Assembly: GCA_902796525.1 (NCBI GenBank)
Contig: CADBPB010000006.1
Span: forward strand, 1 to 16,386
Reading direction: 5' to 3'
DNA from: an uncultured Erysipelotrichaceae bacterium
GTDB taxonomy: Bacteria; Bacillota_I; Bacilli_A; Erysipelotrichales; Erysipelotrichaceae
DNA length: 16,386 nucleotides
Program-made: the position numbers and the translations under genes
The notes under the pieces: model-generated
The model's input: the letters and a program-made list of their open reading frames with translations, nothing else
Database searches by the model: none
What the model was told of the DNA's origin: nothing
In this document: positions 6,658 through 13,539 of the stretch, in pieces
How positions within the stretch are numbered: the first letter of the stretch is position 1
Layout: each line of letters begins with the position of its first letter

Positions 6658-7590
6658 ATGAACGGAAACGAGAGAATCGTATTCATGGGGACGCCACAGT
6701 TTGCCGCAACGATACTGGAAGGTCTGATCGGGTCATTCAATATCGTTGGAGTGGTATGTCAACCGGACAAGGAATACGGACGCAAAAAAATACTGAAAGC
6801 CTGCGAAGTCAAGGAAACGGCGCTGAAGCTCGGGATCCCGGTCTTTTCGCCTGTGAAGATCAGAAACGATTATCAGGATATCCTGGATCTGAAGCCGGAT
6901 CTCATCATTGCGAGCGCTTATGGTCAGATCATACCGAAAGCTGTGCTGGATGCTCCGAAATATGGCTGCATCAATACGCATGCGTCTTTGCTGCCGAAAT
7001 ACCGCGGCGCATCTCCGATCCAAAGCGCCATCCTGAACGGAGAAACGGAAACAGGCGTGACTCTGATGTATATGAACGAAAAAATGGATGAAGGCGATAT
7101 CATCCTTCAGAAGACGCTGCCTATCGAGATCGCGGATACCTGCACGTCTATGTTCAGGAAACTCTCTGAACTGGGACTGGATATGCTGAGGGAAGTCCTG
7201 CCATATCTGTTTGCAGGAAAGGTCTCACCCGTTGCCCAGGATCACAAGCAGGCGACATACTGCCACAAGCTGGAAAAAGAGATCGAACACATTGCTTTCA
7301 ACGATGACGTTAAGAAAGTCTATGATCATATCCGCGCTCTTTTGGACGAACCCGGATGCTACTTCATGATCAAGGAAAAGAAATACAAGATCGAAAAAGC
7401 GTTCTTCCGTTACGAAGAAAACACGGAAGCAGGCGTCTTCAAAGGCTTGGAAAACGATCATCTGCGCATCGATACGAGAAACGGCTGCATCGAAGTCTAC
7501 CAGATCAAACCGGAAGGAAAGAATTCGATGGATGCCAAAGCGTTTTATAACGGCACAGGCCGGCACCTGACAGGAGAACAAGTTGGATAG
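6658..7590 (+). CDS. fmt: Methionyl-tRNA formyltransferase
   Basis: Transfers a formyl group from 10-formyl-THF to Met-tRNAfMet, making the initiator tRNA used by bacterial ribosomes. The N-terminal formyltransferase domain shows FMGTPQFA (9-16), the catalytic Asn106 and His108 in NTHASLLP, and Asp144 in MDEGD, matching the family's Asn-His-Asp triad. A C-terminal beta-barrel domain for tRNA binding follows from about residue 207. The 310-residue length is normal. The ATG at 6658 is preceded by no Shine-Dalgarno sequence. In-frame TAG at 6637 leaves no ATG, GTG or TTG further upstream, and the family N-terminus (IVFMGTP) begins within seven residues, so this start is fairly secure. The gene overlaps lepA by 8 bases. 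The usual partner def is not adjacent in this window. Confidence 0.96.
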   Translation: MNGNERIVFMGTPQFAATILEGLIGSFNIVGVVCQPDKEYGRKKILKACEVKETALKLGIPVFSPVKIRNDYQDILDLKPDLIIASAYGQIIPKAVLDAPKYGCINTHASLLPKYRGASPIQSAILNGETETGVTLMYMNEKMDEGDIILQKTLPIEIADTCTSMFRKLSELGLDMLREVLPYLFAGKVSPVAQDHKQATYCHKLEKEIEHIAFNDDVKKVYDHIRALLDEPGCYFMIKEKKYKIEKAFFRYEENTEAGVFKGLENDHLRIDTRNGCIEVYQIKPEGKNSMDAKAFYNGTGRHLTGEQVG

Positions 7591-9385
7591 GGAACATATT
7601 CGTAATTTTTCGATCATCGCTCATATCGATCACGGAAAGAGCACTTTGGCTGATCGCATTTTGGAATTGACCGATACCGTTGCCAAACGGGATATGCAGG
7701 ATCAGATCCTGGATTCTTTGGAACTGGAACGGGAAAGAGGCATCACGATAAAGCTCAATGTGGTGCAGCTTAAATACAAGGCAAAAAACGGAGAGGAGTA
7801 CATTTTCCATCTGATCGATACTCCCGGACATGTCGACTTCACTTACGAGGTTTCAAGATCCCTGGCTGCCTGCGACGGCGCCATCCTGGTCGTCGATGCG
7901 TCCCAGGGGATCGAAGCCCAGACGCTGGCGAATACCTATCTCGCTTTGGATAACGATCTCGAGATCATGCCCGTCATCAACAAGATCGATCTGCCCAGCG
8001 CCGATATCGATCGGACCAAGAACGAGATCGAAGAGATCATCGGACTGGATTGCAGCGAAGCGCCTTGCATCAGCGCGAAAACAGGACAGAATGTCGAAGA
8101 TGTGCTGGAAGGGATCGTCCGGTTTCTTCCCGCGCCGAAAGGTGACATCGATGAGCCGCTGAAGGCACTGGTATTCGATTCCTATTACGATTCCTATCGT
8201 GGAGTCGTGGTTTTCATCTGCGTCAAGGATGGCGAAGTGAAGGTAGGAGACAGGATCCGTTTCATGCAGGCGGATAGCGAATACGAGGTGACGGAACTTG
8301 GCGTCAAAACGCCGTATGAGTCCAAACGGGAGAAACTATCTGCCGGCGAAGTCGGCTATCTCTGCGCTTCGATCAAATCGATACAGGATATCAATATCGG
8401 TGATACCATCACTTCCGTGAAAGAACCTTGCAAACAGGCGCTGCCCGGCTACCGCAAGATGAATCCGATGGTCTACTGCGGCATGTATCCGACAGACAAC
8501 AATAAATACAACGATCTCAGAGACGCACTAGAGAAACTGTCGCTGAATGACTCCAGCCTGACCTATGAGGCGGAATCTTCCAAAGCTCTTGGTTTCGGTT
8601 TCCGTCTGGGCTTCCTGGGTCTTCTGCATATGGAAGTGGTCCAGGAAAGGCTCGAGAGGGAATACGGTCTCAATCTGATTGCGACCGCTCCTTCCGTCAT
8701 CTACAAAGTGACGATGACCGACGGTTCCGTCATCTATATCGACAACCCGAGCATGATGCCGGAAGCGACACTGGTCGATTTCATCGAAGAACCTTATGTC
8801 AAAGCATCCATCATGGTCCCGAACGAGTATATCGGACCGGTCATGCAGCTCTCGCAGGATAAACGAGGCATCTACAAGGATATGGTCTATATCGATGACA
8901 ACCGCAACCAGCTGATTTATGAGATGCCGCTTTCCGAGATCATTTTCGAATATTTCGATAAACTGAAATCCGTATCCAGAGGCTATGCTTCTTTGGATTA
9001 TGAGATCATCGGCTACCGCCCTGGGAACCTGGTGAAAATGGATATTCTGATCAACGGGGAGATCGTTGACGCCCTGAGCATCATCGTCCACCGCGATTTC
9101 GCGTATAAGCGCGGACAGGCGATCACGGTGAAACTGAAAGAACTGTTGCCGAAGCAGCAGTTCGAGATCCCGATTCAGGCCGCCATCGGCAACAAGGTCA
9201 TTGCCCGAACCAATATCAAGTCCCTGCGCAAAGACGTGTTGGCCAAGTGCTACGGAGGCGATATCTCGCGTAAGAAAAAGCTGTTAGAGAAACAGAAGGA
9301 AGGCAAGAAACGGATGAAAGCCATAGGCAGCGTCGAGATCCCGCAGGAGGCTTTCATGGCCGTGCTGTCGCTGGATGATGAATGA
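7583..9385 (+). CDS. lepA: Elongation factor 4 (LepA), translational GTPase
   Basis: Ribosome-associated GTPase related to EF-G. It acts on elongating or assembling ribosomes; its exact role is debated. All GTPase motifs are present: P-loop AHIDHGKST (13-21), RGIT switch I, DTPGH (79-83), NKID (133-136) and SAK. Domain II, EF-G-like domains and the LepA-specific C-terminal domain (NIKSLRKDVLAKCYGGDISR, then VEIPQEAFMAVL) follow. The 600-residue length is standard. The start is TTG at 7583, supported by AGGAG at 7572-7576 with six bases of spacing and by the family N-terminus (REHIRNFSIIAHIDHGKST). The gene overlaps the end of fmt by 8 bases and the start of hemW by 11. The lepA-hemW pair is common in Bacillota. 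Confidence 0.98.
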   Translation: MDREHIRNFSIIAHIDHGKSTLADRILELTDTVAKRDMQDQILDSLELERERGITIKLNVVQLKYKAKNGEEYIFHLIDTPGHVDFTYEVSRSLAACDGAILVVDASQGIEAQTLANTYLALDNDLEIMPVINKIDLPSADIDRTKNEIEEIIGLDCSEAPCISAKTGQNVEDVLEGIVRFLPAPKGDIDEPLKALVFDSYYDSYRGVVVFICVKDGEVKVGDRIRFMQADSEYEVTELGVKTPYESKREKLSAGEVGYLCASIKSIQDINIGDTITSVKEPCKQALPGYRKMNPMVYCGMYPTDNNKYNDLRDALEKLSLNDSSLTYEAESSKALGFGFRLGFLGLLHMEVVQERLEREYGLNLIATAPSVIYKVTMTDGSVIYIDNPSMMPEATLVDFIEEPYVKASIMVPNEYIGPVMQLSQDKRGIYKDMVYIDDNRNQLIYEMPLSEIIFEYFDKLKSVSRGYASLDYEIIGYRPGNLVKMDILINGEIVDALSIIVHRDFAYKRGQAITVKLKELLPKQQFEIPIQAAIGNKVIARTNIKSLRKDVLAKCYGGDISRKKKLLEKQKEGKKRMKAIGSVEIPQEAFMAVLSLDDE

Positions 9386-10457
9386 AGTAAAACATCTGTA
9401 TGTCCATGTTCCGTTCTGCCGCAGCATCTGCTTCTACTGCGATTTCTGCCACCGGATCTATGATCAGGAACTGGCGCAGAAATGGCTGCACCGTTTGCGG
9501 AAAGAAATGGAGGACGCTCTGCGGCCCGGCTACGAAACGATCTACATCGGAGGGGGTACGCCGACCGCTCTTGGTTACGGGGAACTGAAAACGCTGCTGC
9601 AGCTTTTGAAGCCATACAGCGCACAAGTCTGCGAGTATACGATCGAAGCCAATCCGGAGTCGCTGGATGAGGATAAGACCGCATTAATGAAAGAATTTGG
9701 AATCAATCGCGTCTCTTTGGGTGTCCAGTCTACGGATGAAGAGATCCTCCGTTCCCTCAACAGGAAGCATGATTTTCTTCTGATCCAAGAAAAGATCGCT
9801 TTGCTGCGAAAATACGGACTCGACAACATCAGTGTGGATCTGATGTATTCCTTGCCGGGCCAGACGATGGAGAAACTGCAGAAGTCTCTGGATGATATCC
9901 TATCTCTCGATGTACCGCATATTTCGATCTATTCCCTGACAATCGAAGAAAACAGCGTCTTCGGGCGCAAAGGCATCCGTTCTCTGGATGATGAGACGGA
10001 GGCGGATATGTACGAATTGATCGAAAGAGTCCTCTGCGGAAACGGCTACCGCCATTACGAGATCTCCAACTACTGCAAAGATGACCGCTATTCCCGCCAC
10101 AATATGGCTTACTGGAACTATGAGGATTTCATCGGCATCTCCTTGGCTGCCGCATCCAAGGTCGGCAACCGCCGATATACCAATACTCGATCGTTCGAGC
10201 GATATTTCAGCAGCAATGACATCAGAGAAGAGGACCTCTGCCTCGATAAGAAGGAACAGATGTTCGAACACATCATGATGTCGCTGCGAACGGACATCGG
10301 ACTTGACATCAAAGACTTTGAAAATCAATATGGATGCAAGATAAAAGAAGAATACCCGCAGGGCGTCGATAATCCGCATATCGTCATAGAAAAAGGGCGG
10401 ATGTATTGCAAGGATCCTGCGATCCTGAATACGGTTCTACTAGATTTTATGGAATAA
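9375..10457 (+). CDS. hemW: HemW-type radical SAM protein (heme chaperone family)
   Basis: Radical SAM protein of the HemW family, often misannotated as oxygen-independent coproporphyrinogen III oxidase. Family studies point to heme binding and delivery. The [4Fe-4S]/SAM motif is C15-x3-C19-x2-C22 in PFCRSICFYCDFC, followed by GGGTP at 59-63. YTIEANPESLDEDK and NRVSLGVQS are also characteristic. The C-terminal part carries the HemW-like segment SRHNMAYWNYEDFIGI. The 360-residue length is slightly short (about 380 is usual). True HemN has CX3CX2CXC, while this has CDF after the third Cys, as HemW does. Two adjacent ATG codons (9375 and 9378) could start it. There is no clear ribosome site, so translation is probably coupled to the overlapping lepA. 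hrcA, a frequent downstream neighbour, is absent here. Confidence 0.92.
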   Translation: MMNEVKHLYVHVPFCRSICFYCDFCHRIYDQELAQKWLHRLRKEMEDALRPGYETIYIGGGTPTALGYGELKTLLQLLKPYSAQVCEYTIEANPESLDEDKTALMKEFGINRVSLGVQSTDEEILRSLNRKHDFLLIQEKIALLRKYGLDNISVDLMYSLPGQTMEKLQKSLDDILSLDVPHISIYSLTIEENSVFGRKGIRSLDDETEADMYELIERVLCGNGYRHYEISNYCKDDRYSRHNMAYWNYEDFIGISLAAASKVGNRRYTNTRSFERYFSSNDIREEDLCLDKKEQMFEHIMMSLRTDIGLDIKDFENQYGCKIKEEYPQGVDNPHIVIEKGRMYCKDPAILNTVLLDFME

Positions 10458-10473
10458 GAAAGAGGAAAACATT

Positions 10474-11046
10474 ATGAGATTTCATTACAACGGCAGATTC
10501 AGCGGCAATCCCGATGATCTTCCCAACCTGGGACAGGAACCCAACGCGGTAAGATTCAAGGAAGCGGAAGATCCCAAGAAGCTTTCGCTGATCGCCAACG
10601 GCATATCGCTGTTGATCGCTCTTGTCACGTTCGTGCTGTATTTTGTTCGATCCCGGCAGCCGTTGAATATCATCGGAAGCATCTTGTCCGTTCTTACGCT
10701 TGTTCCGCACGAGTTTCTGCATGCCTTATGTTTCAAGGACGATGTCTACATGTATGAATACTTGAGCAAAGGCATGCTGTTTGTGGTCGGATCGGAACGC
10801 ATGAGCAAGGCCCGTTTCGTCTTCATGTCGATGCTCCCGAATCTGGTGTTCGGTTTCGTTCCGTTCATCCTGTTCCTGATCCATCCGTCCTGGACTCTGC
10901 TAGGAACCTTGGGGGCCTTCGCGATTCCGATGGGAGCGGGAGACTATTACAATGTGTTCAACGCTTTGACGCAGATGCCGAAAGGCGCCAAGACTTACAT
11001 GTATGGCTTTGGTTCCTACTGGTATATGCCTGAAGGGGAAAACTGA
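10474..11046 (+). CDS. DUF3267-type membrane protein with an HExxH zincin motif
   Basis: A 190-residue integral membrane protein with about four hydrophobic segments (37-58, 64-85, 114-137, 140-156). HEFLH at 79-83 is a zinc-protease-like HExxH set inside the second segment. Asp157 in GAGDYYNVFNAL is a plausible third metal ligand. This layout matches the DUF3267 putative zincin peptidases, distant relatives of site-2 proteases. No substrate is known to me, and proteolysis is an inference from the motif. The first 35 residues are soluble and polar. The ribosome site AGAGGA (10461-10466) lies seven bases before ATG. The gene begins 16 bases after hemW, so it is probably cotranscribed with fmt-lepA-hemW. 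Confidence 0.8.
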   Translation: MRFHYNGRFSGNPDDLPNLGQEPNAVRFKEAEDPKKLSLIANGISLLIALVTFVLYFVRSRQPLNIIGSILSVLTLVPHEFLHALCFKDDVYMYEYLSKGMLFVVGSERMSKARFVFMSMLPNLVFGFVPFILFLIHPSWTLLGTLGAFAIPMGAGDYYNVFNALTQMPKGAKTYMYGFGSYWYMPEGEN

Positions 11047-11079
11047 CATCGGTCGAAGCATCGGAAACGATAAAAGCAT

Positions 11080-11814
11080 ATGAAAAGCTATGATGCTTAC
11101 ATTTTCGATCTGTATGGAACTTTGATCGATATTCATACAGATGAATCCTCTATGGCTTTCTGGCATAAGATCAGAGAGCTTTTTCATATGTATGGCGCAG
11201 ACTACGATGCCAAAGAGCTGAAAAACATCTATTTTGAAACGATAAGGAAACAGGAAGAACAGCAATCGGAACCCGGACATCTGATCGAGATCGATATCAG
11301 GAAAGTCTTTCAGGAGATGTTCAAATACAGCAAAATCTATCTGAATGACCGGCAGATCGGCGATGTTGCCTGGCGGTTCCGTCAGGATTCTACGACACAT
11401 CTGCGCTTATATGCCGGAACGAAAGAACTGCTGGAAACATTGCATATAAAAGGAAAAAAAGTATATCTTCTGAGCAATGCCCAGTCTCTGTTTACGCTGC
11501 CCGAATTAAAAGAAACGGGATTGCTCGAGCTCTTCGATGATATCGTCATTTCTTCGGATATCGGTTATCGCAAACCGGATCGCCTGATTTTTGAATTCTT
11601 GCTGAAGAAACATCATTTGAGAGCGGAGCAGTGTCTGATGATCGGCAACGATCTTGACGCGGATATCCGCGGAGCGCAGACAGCCGGCACGGATTCCTTC
11701 TATATCCGTTCCGCTTTGTCTCCCCGAAACGAAGCTACCGTTATCGTTCCTACGCACCGACAGGAACGCATGGACCTGAAGCGGTTAAGGAAGACGATTT
11801 CGAGTTTCACATAA
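11080..11814 (+). CDS. HAD-superfamily hydrolase with DxYGT motif I
   Basis: A cytoplasmic haloacid dehalogenase-like hydrolase, 244 residues. Motif I is FDLYGTLID with nucleophile Asp10; motif II is LLSNAQ with Ser132; motif III has Lys165 in YRKPD; motif IV is IGNDLDADIRGA with Asp191 and Asp195. An alpha-helical cap lies between residues 16 and about 105, as in subclass IA. The second Asp of the phosphatase motif (DxDGT), which acts as acid/base, is replaced by Tyr12. That pattern is known from 2-haloacid dehalogenases and from a group of conserved Bacillota HAD proteins. The substrate cannot be named. ATG at 11080 has only a weak GGAAA upstream. The gene starts 33 bases after the DUF3267 gene, and no terminator hairpin is seen after it. 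Confidence 0.85.
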   Translation: MKSYDAYIFDLYGTLIDIHTDESSMAFWHKIRELFHMYGADYDAKELKNIYFETIRKQEEQQSEPGHLIEIDIRKVFQEMFKYSKIYLNDRQIGDVAWRFRQDSTTHLRLYAGTKELLETLHIKGKKVYLLSNAQSLFTLPELKETGLLELFDDIVISSDIGYRKPDRLIFEFLLKKHHLRAEQCLMIGNDLDADIRGAQTAGTDSFYIRSALSPRNEATVIVPTHRQERMDLKRLRKTISSFT

Positions 11815-11827
11815 ATTTCACATTTTA

Positions 11828-11857
11828 TTGTATGCGTTTTCAAATATGCGTTATAAT
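11828..11857 (+). promoter_or_regulatory. Promoter of the maltose/maltodextrin transport operon
   Basis: A perfect -10 box TATAAT (11852-11857) with a -35-like TTGTAT (11828-11833) at 18 bases. Transcription should start near 11864, giving a leader of about 47 bases that contains AAAGGAG (11895-11901) before the malE ATG. The octamer TATGCGTT is directly repeated at 11831-11838 and 11845-11852 across the spacer and may be part of an operator. Confidence 0.75.
11829..11842. promoter_or_regulatory. cre-like operator (CcpA or other LacI-family regulator) in the malE promoter
   Basis: TGTATGCGTTTTCA matches the catabolite-response element TGWNANCGNTNWCA at nine of its ten defined positions (T instead of A at position 5). 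It overlaps the -35 box and spacer, so a bound regulator would block RNA polymerase. The site fits carbon catabolite repression of a sugar importer. A MalR-type LacI-family repressor is an alternative. No regulator gene is in the window. Confidence 0.6.
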
Positions 11858-11864
11858 AATTCTA

Positions 11865-11881
11865 GTGATTGATACGATCAC
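11865..11881 (+). repeat. Short inverted repeat at the predicted start of the malE transcript
   Basis: GTGAT (11865-11869) and ATCAC (11877-11881) around seven bases, directly at the expected transcription start. It could be a second operator or a small 5' hairpin protecting the mRNA. The arms are short and the match may be chance. Confidence 0.35.
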
Positions 11882-11910
11882 GTTTTAAGAAAGAAAAGGA
11901 GTAATTGTAA

Positions 11911-13464
11911 ATGAAAAAACTTGTTTCTCTTCTTCTTGCTGTACTGATGCTGTGCACTATGGCTGCCTGCTCTAAAGGCGGCGAAGGCGGCGGCACTCCG
12001 ACGGCAGGAGGAACTTATGACATCACTGTTTGGGTTTCCGAAGTCGCAGGTATTGCTGAACTGACGAAACAGCAGATCGACAGATTCAATGAAGAAAATG
12101 AAGATCTGACATTCAATGCCACCATCGAAGGCATTTCCGAAGCTGATGCGGCAACGCTGATGATCACCGATGTCGAATCCGGTGCTGATCTGTATTGCTT
12201 CGCTCAGGACCAGACAGCGCGTCTGGTTCAGGCTGGCGCATTAAACGTTCTGGGCCAGGCTGCATCCGAAGCCGTCAAGGCTAGAGATGATGCCGGTTCC
12301 GTCATGGCTGCTACCTTCGGCGACAGCTTGTATGCTTATCCGATGACTTCCGATAACGGCTTCTTCATGTACTATGACAAGTCCGTCATCTCCGAGGATA
12401 TGATCGACGATCTGGCTACGCTGGTCAAGGCTTGCGAAGACAACAACAAGTTCTTCTCCATGAACTACTCAAGCGCATGGTACAACTCAGCGTGGTTCTT
12501 CGGCACAGGCTGTGTCAGCCAGTGGATCACTGATGATACCGGTGCTTTCACAGGTGTCGTTGATACTTACAACTCTCCGGAAGGCATGACTGCTTTGAAG
12601 GGCATGCAGATCCTGGCGAAGTCCAATGCGAAGAACGATTCCGGTTCCGGCGAAGACTTCTCGAAAGGTTCCGCTGTTGTCGTTTCCGGTACCTGGGATG
12701 TCAACACTGTCCAGTCGATCTTAGGCGACAACATGGGTGTTGCTGATCTGCCTAGCTTCACGGTTGATGGAAATACCTACCACATGGGTTCCTTCTCCGG
12801 CGGCAAACTGATGGGCGTCAAGCCTCAGACAGATCCTGAAAAGGCTGCTGCTTTACAGAGACTTGCATTGTATCTGACGGACGAAACTTGCCAGCTTGAA
12901 AGATTCAACAGCAATGGCTGGGGTCCTTCCAATGTCGCTGCTAAGGCTTCTGACGATGTTCAGAGCAACCCGGTTCTGGCTGCTTTAGGCGCACAGAACA
13001 ACTACGCTACTGTCCAGGGTCAGGTCAATGATGGCTGGTGGGCAAAAGCTGGCGATTTAGGTCATCTGGCTGCTCAGGCAGAATCCGATGAGGAACTGCA
13101 GGCTGGTCTGGCTCTGTATGAAGAGCAGGTCAAAGGCCTGATCGGTGCTACGGGCTATGTCTTCGTAGGCGCTTGGAACGGCTGGGATAATGCTGATCTG
13201 GAAGGCTTCGGCATGGAACAGGATGGCAACGTCCTGACCATCACGCTGGATGTTCCGGAATCTGACTACATGGGCGGACGTATCGTTCCTGTCACTTCCT
13301 GGGATACCAACTTAGGTTGCCAGCAGGTTACCGAAGGTGCCGATCTGATCGTCGAATATGATGAAGCTTCCAACGGCGACAACAACATCATCTTCCTGGC
13401 ACCGGGCAACTACACAGTCACTTGCGACGTTTCTACTTCTGAAATCAAGATCGTAAAGAACTAA
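11911..13464 (+). CDS. malE: Maltose/maltodextrin-binding lipoprotein with extra C-terminal starch-binding-like module
   Basis: Extracytoplasmic substrate-binding protein of the ABC importer encoded downstream. Residues 1-19 are a lipoprotein signal peptide and MAAC gives lipidated Cys20. A Gly-rich linker (22-34) precedes the family 1-type sugar-binding fold (about 36-408), with the typical SGTW stretch at 259-262 and alternating aromatic residues. Residues 415-517 form an additional region absent from ordinary MalE. It begins GYVFVGAWNGWDNADLEGF with Trp422 and Trp425, has Trp464 in TSWDTNLG, and ends GNYTVTCDVSTSEIKIVKN. This pattern resembles beta-sandwich starch-binding modules (SusE/SusF-type or CBM26/48-like). 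The 517-residue length exceeds the usual 400-430. The ribosome site is AAAGGAG (11895-11901). Frequent GCT, GGC, AAC and TTC codons suggest high expression. The maltodextrin substrate is inferred from family and context. Confidence 0.88.
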   Translation: MKKLVSLLLAVLMLCTMAACSKGGEGGGTPTAGGTYDITVWVSEVAGIAELTKQQIDRFNEENEDLTFNATIEGISEADAATLMITDVESGADLYCFAQDQTARLVQAGALNVLGQAASEAVKARDDAGSVMAATFGDSLYAYPMTSDNGFFMYYDKSVISEDMIDDLATLVKACEDNNKFFSMNYSSAWYNSAWFFGTGCVSQWITDDTGAFTGVVDTYNSPEGMTALKGMQILAKSNAKNDSGSGEDFSKGSAVVVSGTWDVNTVQSILGDNMGVADLPSFTVDGNTYHMGSFSGGKLMGVKPQTDPEKAAALQRLALYLTDETCQLERFNSNGWGPSNVAAKASDDVQSNPVLAALGAQNNYATVQGQVNDGWWAKAGDLGHLAAQAESDEELQAGLALYEEQVKGLIGATGYVFVGAWNGWDNADLEGFGMEQDGNVLTITLDVPESDYMGGRIVPVTSWDTNLGCQQVTEGADLIVEYDEASNGDNNIIFLAPGNYTVTCDVSTSEIKIVKN

Positions 13465-13477
13465 CAGATCGTTTTTC

Positions 13478-13520
13478 AAAGGCAGACTGCTTTATCAGAA
13501 CCAGTCTGCCTTTCTTTTTT
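13478..13520 (+). terminator. Intercistronic terminator between malE and malF
   Basis: A perfect 12-base stem AAAGGCAGACTG/CAGTCTGCCTTT (13478-13489 and 13502-13513), a 12-base loop, then C and six T (13515-13520). It sits in the 75-base gap between malE and malF. It would stop most transcripts after malE, or stabilise the malE message, giving more binding protein than permease. Confidence 0.9.
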
Positions 13521-13539
13521 ATAAAAGGGGATAAGATCA

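Noticed and set aside
9375..10457. Calling the radical SAM gene hemN (coproporphyrinogen III dehydrogenase)
   Set aside because: True HemN has CX3CX2CXC. Here the third Cys is followed by Asp-Phe, and the gene follows lepA, both as in HemW.
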